Made by a program: the position numbers and the translations under genes. A DNA stretch of 64,000 nt from Glebionis coronaria (taxonomy: Eukaryota; Streptophyta; Magnoliopsida; Asterales; Asteraceae). Positions 13,046 to 25,407 of this stretch are shown in pieces (the stretch's first letter is position 1; every line of letters begins with the position of its first letter). The notes under the pieces were generated by a model that saw nothing but the letters and a program-made list of their open reading frames with translations, did no database searches and was not told the DNA's origin. Where the stretch lies: the NCBI GenBank assembly GCA_025667525.1, contig CM046881.1, forward strand, positions 25,431,580-25,495,579. Direction: 5' to 3'.

Positions 13046-15986
13046 TGTTACAATCCGTCAATTTATGGTTGATATTTTATTCTCAAGTATTATTCAAAAT
13101 CATTATTTTATTGTTATATTATGAACTCACTTATTTTTGGGAATAAATTTGGTTTTACGTCTTGAAGTAGCATCGATTACGTCTAAACCGGAGGACTCTA
13201 CGTTACGTGCTTACGTTTACATACACCGTTTTTGGTGACAGTCCGACATTTCAGGAAAATAAATTTATTCGTGAATGTTATTTTGGAATTTAAATTTGTG
13301 TTGGTTCATAAACTTACAAATTTACGAGAAGAGATTAGGACTTACGAGTATAATTTAACGTCCTTTACGACTAAACCGGAAACCCTAGGATTACGTATTT
13401 ACGTTTTTGAACTCCGTTTTTGATGAGACAATTTTTATTAGATTCGTTTTGTGCCGTTGATTCATAATTTATAAAAACGTTTTTCGTAAAACGACCCGAG
13501 GGCACGCAAATCAAGGAAACTAGAATCGAGAAGTACCCGTAAATTAGTGGGATGAGACAAGTTTACACTTGCCTCACCCCACCATGAGATGGCTAAAGCT
13601 TAGCCAACACACTTGAGGTGTGTCAACTTTACATGAAAAGACTAGGACACTTGTCCTAATCTTTACACCAAACTAGCAACCTAACAAAACGATTCAACAT
13701 TAAACCACTTCCTCACTTTTCTACATGCAAAACAACTCACAACTCTCTCTTGTTCTCTCTCTATGAACGTCTCATATACCCTCATAAACCACCATTTGAT
13801 CAAAAATTCAACCATGAATCATGTGTTTAACTTGCACAAGATGAAAACCCTTTGAAGATATGAAGATTGGAGGTGATCTTAACATGTGAAAAGGAGTTTT
13901 CATGGAGGTCTTTGGGCTGATTTTCAAGAAGGAGTTTAGGGCTGATTTCATGGAGGTGTTCATCCATTTGAAGGACTCAAGAATTTGCTTTGCTAAAGTT
14001 GAAGATTTGGTAACAAGGAACCAAGCCTTGTTCATCAAAATCCCATCTTTTCATCATCTTGGTGGTATAAAGATTATTTCTCTCTATCATCTTTTTATTT
14101 TTAATATGTAATCTTATATTTTATTCATTTATGTATATATATATGATGATGAATAATGATAAAAATATTAAGTGTGGATTTGGTGTGGATAGATTTGGTT
14201 AAAAATATTGAAAACTACAAGAAAGGATGTTAAAATCTTGCTTAAAATAGTAGGCTGTATAAAACAGTAAAGAACCTTATGATAAACCGATAAAATGGTA
14301 TAGATAAATTTATATACAGTAAGTATTAGGACTTGTACACATGTGAGAGTTGTCCATGCAATGGAATCATTATAATGACTGAGATATGATCAAAACAAAA
14401 TTAGTATACCAATCTGAATAGTCTGCTTTGTAGGGACAGTTAAGGATACTTAGACATGGATTGAGAAGTAGCTATAACTAACTTATTTGTATCAAATAAT
14501 ATTAAGTTTATGTCATCCAAAAATGAGCTTCTATATCCTTATAGAACTCAAGATATGATAAAAATGGTGAAAGTGAAACTAAAAATCAGATTTTGTGAAA
14601 TTAAAGTTTAATACTATTATATAAGCACTCAAATAATATAGTATAAAATGTGAAATTAAAACCCACTCACTTATATATTACATTTATATAAATATGTATA
14701 AGGATAAATAAATGGACATTTTATAAAAATGATAGTTTGGTAAGTTTTGTAAGTTATAAAAACTATAGACATGATTTTTACATCTTTTCGACTAATACTG
14801 TAAAATTAACGTTTTTCGTCAATTAAAACTTAGACGGTCGGACCCGTCTAATGTAAACTTTTTAAAAGTCATATACTGATATATAAGTACCTAATACAAG
14901 TAAAAACCGATAAAAACCGAACTATATAACATATGGACATTAACGGGCTAAGTTAGCATTATTGGACTAATAATCCAACTAAATGGGCTAAACACTTATA
15001 AATTTACTTATTGGGCTTAACCCACTTGGGCCTAACATGTAAAGTATAATAATTATATTAAAAGTATAATTGGGCTAATGAAAAGTATTGGGCTTGTAAT
15101 AGGCTTATTGGGCTTAAAACATGTAAATAAGTAAAACTAGTAAACTAGTATAAAAGTTACCAATACATAACACTAAAATGAGTGAATGAGAATGTATAAA
15201 CCCACTTGATCATCATCATATATATAAAATCATCATATGTATACATAATTTTTATTTTTATAAAGTCATTGGACAAGAGTCTAAGACGAGTATTATTTGT
15301 CTAGGTTTCCATGATTGAAGCACGTACCGTACATCCGAATTGCCGATAATCCGCTTTCCACATCAACGTGAGTTCATACCCTCACACTCTTTTAAATGTT
15401 TTTATGAAATGTTTTATAAACCCGCGAGGGAGATAACATGTTAGTTTTTATGAAATAGGACACTAGTTGTCCCGATTGTCTGTTTATTGTTTTGGACCCG
15501 AATGATTGTATGACCCGATGAATGATTAAATGACCCGATAGATGAAATGAAATGGATTATTAAAGTTAGGTTATGTCACTAAAAGTCCCATTAGCATGAA
15601 TTGTGAACTACCGGGATTTGGTAGACGCTTATGAATATAATAGTACAATTTGGGGACGATCACCCCAGTTCACGCCTTGACGGTTGATCCCCGTCGTGCC
15701 ACATTGATTGGTAAGCGAATTTTTGTATCAGAAGATTTCTATAAGCGTGGTTATTGTGACGACACACTGTTTTAGATGGGCAAATGATTGTCGGGTTAGC
15801 TACCCGTTGTTTGTTGTAGTAAGGTAACAATGCCATGCGGCTTATAATAATCCAAATAACGAAATACTGCTATACGCACTAAATTATGATATATTGAATG
15901 ACTAGCAATACGGGTTCTTACTATTGATATTATGTTCGTGTTTTGGTTTTTCATAACCATATTCATATAGCGGTTTTTATTTAACT
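13046..15986 (+). repeat. F 3' LTR, left 2.94 kb
   Basis: It starts TGTTACAATCC after the purine tract and is cut at 15,986 by element A; the missing end (about 530 bp) should lie beyond A, outside the window. The part 14,834-15,986 duplicates 5,855 to about 7,000. A CT-rich stretch at 13,738-13,763 could mark a transcription start. Two overlapping short frames at 13,808-14,111 are in opposite directions and lack family features, so I call no gene. Confidence 0.85.
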
Positions 15987-17509
15987 TGATAGGTGTGAAA
16001 ACACCCATCCTTTTACCACTTATTTCTGGCTAAAACGAGACCAAAACACGTATTTAATATCATTTGTTTGGAATTATGCGTGGTTTTTGTGTTTATTGTG
16101 TTTTCAGAGCCAACCGGATGAATATTGAAGAAAACATGGGATTGCACGGGTTTTATCGAAGAAAAAGACTCAAGACAGCGTCTATCGTCCAAGAGATGCA
16201 AAAGATTTGAAGTCATTGTGCATATTTGAAGATTTATCGAAGAAAAGGGCCAAAAATGGAAGATTCATATATGTCGAAGAACTCGAGTCTATTAAACAAA
16301 AGATTATAAGACGAGTTGGAATTATTCACCGATACTTCTCGAAATCCAAAGTCGGAAACGTTTATTTAAAGAGACGTAAAGACTAAAGAAGAAAGAAAGT
16401 TCTCAACTTTCTCTCACTAAGTTTTCATCTTTCTTTCTTTTAATCTTTCAAGACTATAACTTTTGTATTTTTGATTTCATTAATCAAGTTTAAGTTTAAG
16501 CTTTTAATCTTTCATCTCTTTCTATCTTTCTTTGATTTTTAGATTAATTTTGGTGCGAATTTCATTCGATCCGTGTTGTTCTTAATGATTTTGTGCTTAA
16601 AAAGTTAATCTTTTTATGCTTACTTAAGTTTTCATACGAATAAGCTTTAAGATCTTTGTGCTTATTGGCTTATTTATATGTTTAGCTTATTACTTTTTAA
16701 AAGTTTTCTTAAAAAGTTTATCTTTTTATGGTTTGATTTAAAAGTTTGCTTATTTTAAGTTTAGATAAGTTGTTATTCATGCTTATTTAATCCGTTTCAT
16801 ATTAGATTCGTTCTAGTTTTGGTGATTAGCTTATCAAAATAGCTTATTCCCTTGCGTAATTTTCGAATGCCTTATAAATCGGAAAAGGTATAAACCCTTT
16901 TCCGATTGGTATATTCCGATTAGCACCCCCTCCCCTCATTCCGATCTATAGATCGGATTAGGGTTTTAACCCATTCCGATTTGAGTATCTATATTCCGAC
17001 GGGTGATCATTTTACATTCCGATTGGGTAGCTTTGCAACATTCTGATTTGAACCTAGCTTCTAACATTCCGATTGCCTCCTTTTTATGATATTCCGATTG
17101 AGCATTCCGACGACCATATTCCGATCAGCCACATTTGCCATATTCCGATCAGCTACATTTATTAGCATTCCGATTTGCCATATTCCGACCACACATTCCG
17201 ATCATTCATTTTTGACACATTCCGATTGGATGAGTTTCATGTGTTTACAAAGTTTTCAAGTGTTAGATTTATTAAGTGTTCAAGTATTTTTATACTATTT
17301 TCTTTAAGTTTTCAAGCATTTATTTTTAACTCGTTACTTTAGTTTAATTTTACTCAACGACATTTACATTTATTTGCTATTAGTTTAAAAATTAGATAAC
17401 TAAACAAACCAACCCTTTTTTAGTAACCAAGAACACACTATTCCACTTTGAACCGTGATCAATTCGAGAAGATTCCAAGAGAACTAATCTGAACCCCAAT
17501 GAAAACGCA
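15987..17509 (+). repeat. 5' LTR of A (right end approximate)
   Basis: It matches 30,481-31,218 plus 63,242-64,000 with roughly 2% substitutions. The exact end is uncertain because the partner's end is outside the window; 17,509 is the last CA before the primer site. Compared with the 3' copy, about 150 bp between GAAGAAAGAA (16,386-16,395) and TTCTCAAC (16,400) are missing, and this segment holds the candidate TATA box in the 3' copy. Downstream come GCTTATT-rich sequence and then the ATTCCGAT array. Confidence 0.85.
16899..17229 (+). repeat. ATTCCGAY octamer array in A 5' LTR
   Basis: About 16 copies of ATTCCGAT or ATTCCGAC lie within 330 bp with irregular 10-40 bp spacing, so this is not a simple tandem repeat. 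One copy forms the palindrome CCGATCTATAGATCGG. The array is repeated in the 3' LTR at 63,572-63,900. It lies downstream of the presumed transcription start, in the RNA leader. Confidence 0.9.
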
Positions 17510-17518
17510 TGTATGAAA

Positions 17519-17533
17519 TGGCGCCGCTGCCGG
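17519..17533 (+). promoter_or_regulatory. Primer-binding site of A (tRNA-Asp type)
   Basis: TGGCGCCGCTGCCGG matches the first 15 bases of B's primer site. It fits the complement of the plant tRNA-Asp 3' end used by Athila elements. The match stops after 15 bases here. Confidence 0.8.
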
Positions 17534-17730
17534 CTCTTCTCGTTAAGATTAACAATTTTTTGTGAGAACTTGGATTTTGGGATCCGTTCACCGTGAACGT
17601 TACTTTTTCATAAAACTTTCAAAAACCCTAAAAAAATATAAAATTTTCAAAAATCCTAAAAAGTAAAAAACATAAAAATAAAAAAGACAAAAATATTTCT
17701 TGTTTGCTTTGTTAGTTCTTTTGCATGTGC

Positions 17731-19300
17731 ATGCGTACACGATCAACGTCTTATCAAGAACCCGAGCCTCTCGAAGACTTAGACATGGCCGGTGTACACA
17801 ACAACAATAACAATCCACCTCAAAACAACAATAATAACAACAACAATAACAATCCACCTCTCAACAACAATAATAACAACAACAATGAACCTCTACCGAA
17901 CAATCGCCCGATGATTGAACTTTTGCAAGCACATGTGGAGGGCAACAATGATCCAATTGTCATACCCGCGATTGCAGCCAACAACTTTGAGCTCAAATCC
18001 GGCTTTATCCAGATGGTCTCTGCTCAACCATTCTTAGGACGTACCATTGATGATCCTCATGATCACATCAAAAGGTTCTTGTAACTCACGAATACGGTCA
18101 AATTCAATGGTGTTCCACAAGAGGTAATCCGTTTACAACTTTTTCCTTTCTCCTTAGAGGGACAAGCCCGACATTGGCTTGCAAAGGAACCGCCACAAAG
18201 TATTCTGACGTGGACGGATTTGGAGACCAAATTTATCAACTACTTTTTCCCACCCTCTCGTACTACCTCTTTGCGGAATGAAATCATTAATTTTGAACAA
18301 AAGTACGATGAGTCTTTTAGTGAATCTTGGGACCGTTTTAAAGATCTTTTAAGAAAGTGCCCACAACATGGTTTTACCAAAGTGCACCAAATTAATACTT
18401 TTTATAATGGTTAAACATGAATGACCAAGATTCACTAAATAGTGCCTCGGGGGGTAATATTTTGGTTAAGACTTCCAATGCCGCTTGAGATATTATTGAA
18501 AATAAGTCTCGTGTGCAAACCAAGAGTGTTCGGACCAATGCCGCTAGTGCTAGTACTAGTGACAACGACAAACGACTTGACAAAATTACTATGCTTCTTG
18601 AATCGCTTGTTACCCACACCGCTAACAATACCAACAACATCCATGCTAAAAACGCTCACGACTCTCAAGTCAATGCTGTCAGCCAACCATGTGAAATATG
18701 CGGAGGTCCTCACTTTTACACCACTTGTACCGCCACCCAAGACTATCCTTCTGATAATGATAATGCAGCATACGGTACCTATCCTCTGGCCGCTTATCAA
18801 GCTCGTCCTCAAGGAGACGGCAACTTGCTTAGCTACCGCTCAAACAACTTTCTTTCACCGCCCGATTTGCCTCCTAACAAACCAAACCAACAAAACCTCA
18901 ACCGCCCTCCTCAACAACAACCTCGTGCACCATACTAACCACCTCACAAACAACCATATCCACCTCAAAGAAACAACCAAGTTTACCAACAACCTGCTTA
19001 TCAACCACCCGCCTACCATGCTCCTCCTCCCAACCAACCCACCGCATTACCCCAAGATATTGGAACCTACATGAGGACTAATGATGTGATCGTGGACAAT
19101 CTCCAGCGGGAAGTGCTCAACTTGAAAACAGACATGGTGAAACCAGGAAATGATCTTCGAGCTGATATGAGAAACACTTTGGCAAGTCAAACGAATGACT
19201 TAAGGAACATGATGGCTGGTTTCTTCCAAGGTAATCAACCCTCTTCTTCGGGCACTCTTCCGAGTAACACCGTTGCGAATCCAAGAGGGGAGATGAAAGC
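17731..19300 (+). pseudogene. Gag region of A, broken
   Basis: Gag forms the particle that packages element RNA. I prefer the ATG at 17,731 (MRTRSTSY, the usual Athila start) over the ATG two codons upstream. An Asn-rich stretch (17,791-17,900) is followed by the conserved IELLQAHVEG and IVIPAI motifs, the capsid-like region (LEGQARHWL, FFPPSRTTSLRNEI, RCPQHGF-like) and a CX2CX3HX4C knuckle (CEICGGPHFYTTC, about 18,690-18,730). Breaks are TAA 18,082-18,084, a 1-base loss near 18,411, TGA 18,486-18,488 and TAA 18,936-18,938. The C-terminal part (QTNDLRNMMAGFFQ) is open and runs into protease. Confidence 0.85.
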
Positions 19301-20805
19301 AATCACCACTCGTTGTGGCAAAGTTACCAAGGAACCCGAGCTTCCTATACCTCCACCGGTGATTGTGACTAAGGAAAACGAGTCACCTGCTCCTATTCCT
19401 CATCCTTCTATTTCCCCAATTTCTCCACCTCTTACTTCTACCCCTCCTCCACCCAAGGATGTGAGTGATCCTTCGATTCCAAAGCCTTCCTCTTCTTCTG
19501 ATATACCTTATCCCTCAAGGTTGAGGAAAGAGAAGCTCAAAAGCAAGGACGACATTCAGGTTTCGAACTTTCTCAAAATGTTAAAAAAATTGAATTTCAA
19601 CATCTCCTTCACTGAGGCTCTCGCTCACATGCCTAAATATTCGAAAATGTTCAAAGATCTTCTTAGTGACAAGGAGAAGCTTCTTGATATCGCTAACACC
19701 CAACTTAATGAGAATTGCTCTGCAGTGCTCTTAAAGAAATTGCCAACCAAGCTTGGTGATCCGGGTCGCTTCTTAATCCCTTGCAACTTCCCGGGAGTAG
19801 AGAATTGCATGGCCCTAGCCAATCTAGGTGCCAGTATTAACTTAATTCCTTTAAGTGTTTGGAAGCAATTATCTCTCCCTCAGCTAGTCCCCACCAAAAT
19901 GACTTTGAAATTAGCTAACCGTACGGTTGCTTATCCAGTGGGGTTAGCCGAAGACGTTTTTGTAGGAGTCGACAAATTCACTTTTCCTGCCGATTTCGTT
20001 GTCGTTGACTACGACATAGACCCTTGTGTGCCATTGATCGTTGGTCGTCCATTCTTGAGGACCGGTCGCACTCTCATCGATGTTGAAGCGGTGAGCTTAT
20101 CATGAGAGTGGGTGACGATAAAATCGTCTTCAACATGGGAAAGCTTTCTAAACAGCCTTATTCATACGAGAGTGTTAATTGTATTGACGTTCTTGATGAG
20201 GCTTGTGAAGAACACTTCAAAGATGCTTGTAAAAGTATTCCTACCTCTCTTCCCAATGTTGAGACCGTTTCCTCTATTGACTCATCACTATCTCTATTTG
20301 GAGAAAGTGATTTCCTTTGGAAAGATTTGGAAGCCACCATGGGAGATGTGAACTTAGAACATGACGATTCCCCCACCGATTGGGATGAAGATCTTCGCCT
20401 CATTGAGAACCTTCTTATAGAAGACAATATTTCTCCACCATCTCCCAAGGATATTGCTATTGATGAACCGAATTTGAATACGCCTCTCATCGAAAATCCT
20501 CCAGATTTAGAACTTAAGGAGTTGCCGCCCCATCTCGAGTACGTGTTCCTTGAAGAAAAGAAGAAGTCGCCCGTTATCATTGCTAAGGACTTGAAAGAAG
20601 AAGAGAAATCTCGCCTCATCGCCGTGCTTAAAGATAATAAGAAGGCAATTGCTTGGAAAATTTCCGATATCCGCGGAATTGATCCAAACTTTTGTACTCA
20701 CAAGATTCTCATGGAAGATGACTTTAAACCCGCAATCCAGAGCCAAAGAAGGGTTAATCCTCGTATTCATGACGTCATCAAACAAGAGGTTATCAAACTT
20801 CTTGA
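19301..20805 (+). pseudogene. Protease and RT entry of A, cut by G
   Basis: The frame continues from gag with a Pro-rich linker, PYPSRLRKEKLK and then the retropepsin-like domain. The active-site motif reads N-L-G-A-S (19,821-19,832) where B has D-L-G-A-S, so the catalytic Asp is replaced by Asn. The flap and end (VPLIVGRPFLRT) are intact. A one-base loss near 20,093 shifts the frame, and the linker to RT continues from 20,102 (PPHLEYVFLEE, KAIAWKISDIRGIDPNFC). At 20,805 the codons for LLD are split by element G. Confidence 0.88.
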
Positions 20806-21319
20806 TGTTGATCCCAAACTTAGATTGATTAGCTTTGTGTATACGAGATTAGATCAAGTAATACACGTAGAGAAACCTTTGTATATGTTTATGAATCTAA
20901 GTGTTATGCGGAATTTAACACTTAAACAAGAACACACAAGATGTAAAAAAACTTTCACTTTGATTATCAATATTAAACTTGCTTACAATGAAAGATGTTT
21001 ACGAATGAAAACTTATATAAAACTTTAACCTAAAGGTCTTCTTTTATAGACATAAGAAGCCTTGTACAATAATCTACGTATTAGCTATTCTAGGTAAAGA
21101 TAAATATAGAAAATACATTGTCGTTTCTATCCTTACTAGAAGTATTCTAGAATATAATAAACATGTAGAATATATCTTCCATCAGTGCTTGTATTCAATG
21201 TGTCAACGCTTGACTTTAACTTGTCAACGCTTGAGCTGTCAGCGCTTGTATTGTTCTTGTCAACGCTTGTTTTGTTCTTGTCAGCACTCAAGTGATCTGG
21301 CCTTAATTTATTCCCAACA
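20806..21319 (-). repeat. 3' LTR of G (514 bp)
   Basis: On the minus strand it starts TGTTGGGAATAAAT and ends GGGATCAACA, as in C. Four intact copies and one mutated copy of the AGCGYTGACA word lie at 21,201-21,288, upstream (in element sense) of TATAAAAG at 21,041-21,048. Confidence 0.96.
21041..21048 (-). promoter_or_regulatory. TATA box in G 3' LTR
   Basis: TATAAAAG reads on the minus strand, about 270 bp into the LTR. C has the same octamer 233 bp into its own LTR. Confidence 0.7.
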
Positions 21320-21335
21320 ATCCTCCCCTAAACTT
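21320..21335 (-). promoter_or_regulatory. Polypurine tract of G
   Basis: AAGTTTAGGGGAGGAT reads on the minus strand directly before the LTR. It is identical over 16 bases to C's tract at 62,309-62,324. Confidence 0.9.
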
Positions 21336-21371
21336 GATATCCACTCTTATGATCAAGTTTCTGAATAAGCA

Positions 21372-24300
21372 TTAAGGACTAGGAGGAATCTTACAAACCT
21401 TCTCATATTGATAGTGAATAAATCTGATCAAATCTTTTGCCACGTCACTTGAATAATCTATTTCCAGCTGAGTGTCCTTCATCTTCTCCAAAATGGCCTT
21501 GGATATGAAATACTGAGCATCCACAAGTAGATACTCAGCAAAATTTGTAGAACTCAAATGATATACACCAGCAGCTGAATATAACCTCCATTGAAGACCA
21601 CTGAGGTCATCTTCAAGATCCTTCCAAATTGCAAGATCCTCATCTTTTGGCCCACACATTCTTTTGAATGTAGTCCAAAGTTTTATTCCATTAGCTGAAG
21701 TTGGTGCTTCAGCCTCATACTTGGTCTCCAGTAACCTCCAAAGGTCCACCAAGTCTTCTCTATCACAACTTGCAAACAAAGATATGAGAGTGGTAAAAGT
21801 GTGTACCTCATTGCCAAATCTGCCAATCTTCCAGAACCCACATTCATCTTCTTCATAGCTCACAATTGGGTTCCTGGAATCTAATGGTAACACTTGCACC
21901 ATATCTGAAGCTTCTAATGGGGAGAGCTTGAGGCTCTTTCTTATAACTGCTTCACTTGGATATAGTGGATCCATATCTTTTGGAAACTCAAATGAAATTC
22001 CCTTCTTTACTGGCCTGGGAACAATCATAGCTTTCTTGAGTTCCATTTCTTTTGCAAGTTCCTCCTTTCTTTCATCTGAAAGAAGTCTGAGAGTGTTTGC
22101 TTCCTGCACTCTCACCCAAATGGGATAAGCCTTGTTTTCCAACTCATCAAATGTCAAAGCCTTCAACTTCTGATATGTCCAACCAACTCCATGACATCAG
22201 AGCAACATAAAGTAGAGCTCCCTTCTATCCTTTTTCAACTCTGAGAGAATTTTGCTTGCCTTGTGTTTCAAAATTACCTGGCAATCCTTCTGAACTCTAA
22301 GAAGAAGCTCCAAAACCCATATTTGATCTGAAATGGTCAAGTCTGGATTATCCATGCATCTGTCTTCCCAAGCATTGTACATTTGAACCACCTCTGGCAT
22401 GTCATAGTCAACCTGCAATTTCAAATCTCTCAGCTTCTCTTTGGCCAACTCATCACCATACTCAAGCCTTTCTGGTTCTATAATCATCACACTTGAGTCT
22501 GAGCTAGCTCCATCACTTTCTTCTTCTGAAGTCACAACAAATGGTGACTTTTCCTTTTCACCTTGTTCCATCATTTGTTCAGCTAATCTTCTATCAAACT
22601 CAACTTGAGCTGCATCCTTTGGAACAATCTCTTCTACCATTATACCCTTACCCTTATCTGATGGTGCAATGGTTGGTAAGGTAGATGGTGATACCTGAGT
22701 AGAAACCTCCTTGATGATATATGATGACTGGGATACATCACCTTCATGTGCAGGTCTGTCAACGCCCAAATTTGTCTTGTCAACGCTGAATTTACCCTTG
22801 TCAGCGTTGAACCTAGGGTTTGCTACAGAAACCCATTGCCTATTTGACCAGGTGTTTGTCTTTTGAAATGGTCTTTTTCCATGAGTGTTAGACCTTCTAG
22901 TAAAGAATGGGGCAGGTCTAATCACTTGTGGTCTTTGCTGCACACAAGGTCTGGGTCTGACAACGTTTGACTTTCTAACAACGTTGACTTTATTCCTATT
23001 AGCGCTGAAATTGTTCCTGTCAGCGCTGTATTTGGGAGCGTTGACACACTTGTAAGCCAAATGTGAAAAGCTACCACAAGTGTAACAGGCTTTCTTAGAC
23101 ACAACCTTAGGTCTAGAAGAGAAGAAACATGTTCCATGATTGCTAACTTGGCTCTTGAGTGACCTAGTATTCCTATACATCTCTACATATTTAATGGTAG
23201 GTCTTCTAACAGTGTTTGAGCCTAGGTCAACAGCTTTACCAGTGATTGGGTTAGTAACCTTAATGGGTGGTGACTCATTAGGACTTTCACATAGCAAACC
23301 TCCCTTAACAAATAAAGTAGGGTTAGCTTTCTTCCACTCATTTAGGTCAGTCAACTTTTGTTGATACTCTTCCACTGGAGTGACAACTCTTGGTGGAGGA
23401 ATGAATTCCTCCTCTTGGAGCTCTGGTAAACCAGTCCAAGATAAGTCCCTTTGTTGGACACCATAGAAGTCACCAGCTGGTGGTGGAACCAAAGAGTAAT
23501 CATTCATCCCAATCCCTGTCATGTCCTTAGGGTCCCTTTGTTTAGCTACACAGTCTCCTAGGGTTTGGGTGGCTCTATCAAATCTTTGAATTTTAAGGAC
23601 AACATTATCTTTATTCTTAATGGCCTCATCTAACTTAGCCTGTAATTCACCATTAACCCTTTCCATGATATTTCTAATATCCATACTAGCATCTAACTCA
23701 TGTTTTAAAATATTGATTTTATCTTTTAAATCAAATTCCATTTTCTTGTATTCAGAAACGGTTTTCTCAGTTTCAGTAAGAGCTAGTTGGTAATTAGACA
23801 ATCTACATCTTTCAGTTCTCATATCATCTAATAATCTTAACACCTCTTTGTTAAGTCTTTCAGTATTTATCCTACAACCTTTGCTACAAAAAGCATCATC
23901 ATATACCTCATTATCAGATGAAGAGGAGGAGTGTGCCATGAGAGCATATTCAACATGCTCTTCTTCTTCAATATCAGCAACCAAAGCTTTATCCTCTTCA
24001 ACATTCTTAGCCAGATAGCTCCAATCCCATCCTGTACCATCAATTCCTTAAACTGCAACCATGGCTTTGGAGTCCTGAGCTTTAACAACCTGACTTGAGG
24101 GTTTACCAGCATCAGATCTTCTAGGAGATCTGCATTCCCTCATGAAGTGCCCCATACGATGATAGTTGTAGCATTCAACTTTGGATTTATCAAATCCAGC
24201 TGTGTCTTTAGCATTGAAGGTCATCTTCTTTTTAAACCTTCTGTTCCACCTATTTGCTCTTATACTAGCAAGAGCCATGTTCCACTTGATGTCCATCTCT

Positions 24301-25304
24301 TCCAAGTGCTCATCACTTATCTGCTCAAGGTCCTCATATGTAATCACTGAACCATTGGGCAAAGAAGCATTGTAAGCACAAACAGTATCCAAATCCAAAC
24401 CAGCAGGTTTAACTCTTGGGGAGTTACTTTTGAATGTGTCAGCGTCTGAATAGGAGGCGTTGACAGGACTTGTTCCAACGCTGACATATGATGATCCAGT
24501 AACTGGATGAATGTAAGAGTCCTTCTAATTGAATTGACCTTCACTATGAGAGAAGAAGGCCATGTTGCTGGTGGTAGACTTGCTTCCATGCTCTAAAAGA
24601 GTTTCATCCTCCAACAGCCCTAGTTTGTTGTAGATGTCATCAAACGAGGAGCTCTTGTAAGTATTATTGGCAAGAATAGATCTTGCCTCAATCTTCCATG
24701 CCTCACCAAGACTTTTAAGAAAGGTAGCATTAATATCAACATCACCAACTTGTGTCCCCATGAAGGACAACTTGCTTGTAATGTCAAGCAATCTGCTCCT
24801 CACACTACTTAGTTTCTCATTGGGTTGCGCTTTGAAGACAGCATAATCATGCATGAGTTGCTTTTTCTTTTCTTCCTTAGTGTCTGCATTGCCGCCATGT
24901 GCAACTTCAAGAGCTTCCCAAAGGTATTTAGCAGATTCATAACCTCTGTATTTATGCTGATTCTCTTGTCCCAAATAGAGCTTCAGAATATTTAGGGTTT
25001 TCATGTCAACCCTTCTCTTTGCTATATCTTCAGCAGACACAGCTCTACCATCATCAGGTTTTTCCTTCTTGTCAGCTTCTGAACATCCAGCAACAGCTGT
25101 TCTTGCAGAAATAACATTAAGAATCTTTTGGGCCTTATTGAATGTGTTTCCATATTCAATAACCTCCCAGAGTGTGTAGTCATAGATCCCCAGATATTGT
25201 TCAAAGTTGAACTTCCATTGATCAAAGTTGGTTGCATCAAGCATAGGAATCTTGATGTTTGGTAAAGGTGAGGAGGTAGAGTTGGTGATTTCTGGAGTTG
25301 ACAT
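21372..25304 (-). pseudogene. Gag-aORF fusion frame of G, three nonsense codons
   Basis: From ATG 25,302-25,304 to the stop at 21,372 everything reads in one frame of about 1,310 codons. It is interrupted only by TAG 24,525-24,527, TAA 24,048-24,050 and TGA 22,197-22,199. The order is: copia Gag (MLDATNFDQWKFNFEQYL, NEKLSSVRSRLLD); a first zinc knuckle with its second Cys changed to Tyr (CYNYHRMGHFMREC, 24,162-24,164); a Ser/coiled-coil segment; a second knuckle CYTCGSFSHLAYKC; then a switch near 22,650-22,760 to sequence matching the late part of C's extra ORF (DKGKGIMV, RRLAEQMMEQ); and an end region with an IWKDLEDDL...LYSAAGVYHL match to C's 62,000-62,240. No pol motif is present. C carries full pol between the same two modules. 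Confidence 0.9.
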
Positions 25305-25393
25305 GATGTTGTTTAGGGTTTTTGAGAAAATTAGGGTTTTGGTGATTTCTAGGGTTCTTGTGTTTTTTTTTTAAATCAAAAGTTTCTCAACAA

Positions 25394-25405
25394 GCTCTGA
25401 TACCA
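25394..25405 (-). promoter_or_regulatory. Primer-binding site of G (tRNA-Met)
   Basis: TGGTATCAGAGC reads on the minus strand two bases inside the LTR end. It is a perfect match to the common initiator tRNA-Met primer site and to that of C. Confidence 0.92.
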
Positions 25406-25407
25406 CT

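Noticed and set aside
16899..17229. Possible CRISPR-like repeat array
   Set aside because: The repeats are only 8 bp, spacing is irregular, and the context is a plant LTR with an identical second copy.
17086..17307. 73-codon frame repeated at 63,758
   Set aside because: It is a translation of the ATTCCGAY array (I-F-R-S repeats) in the A LTR.
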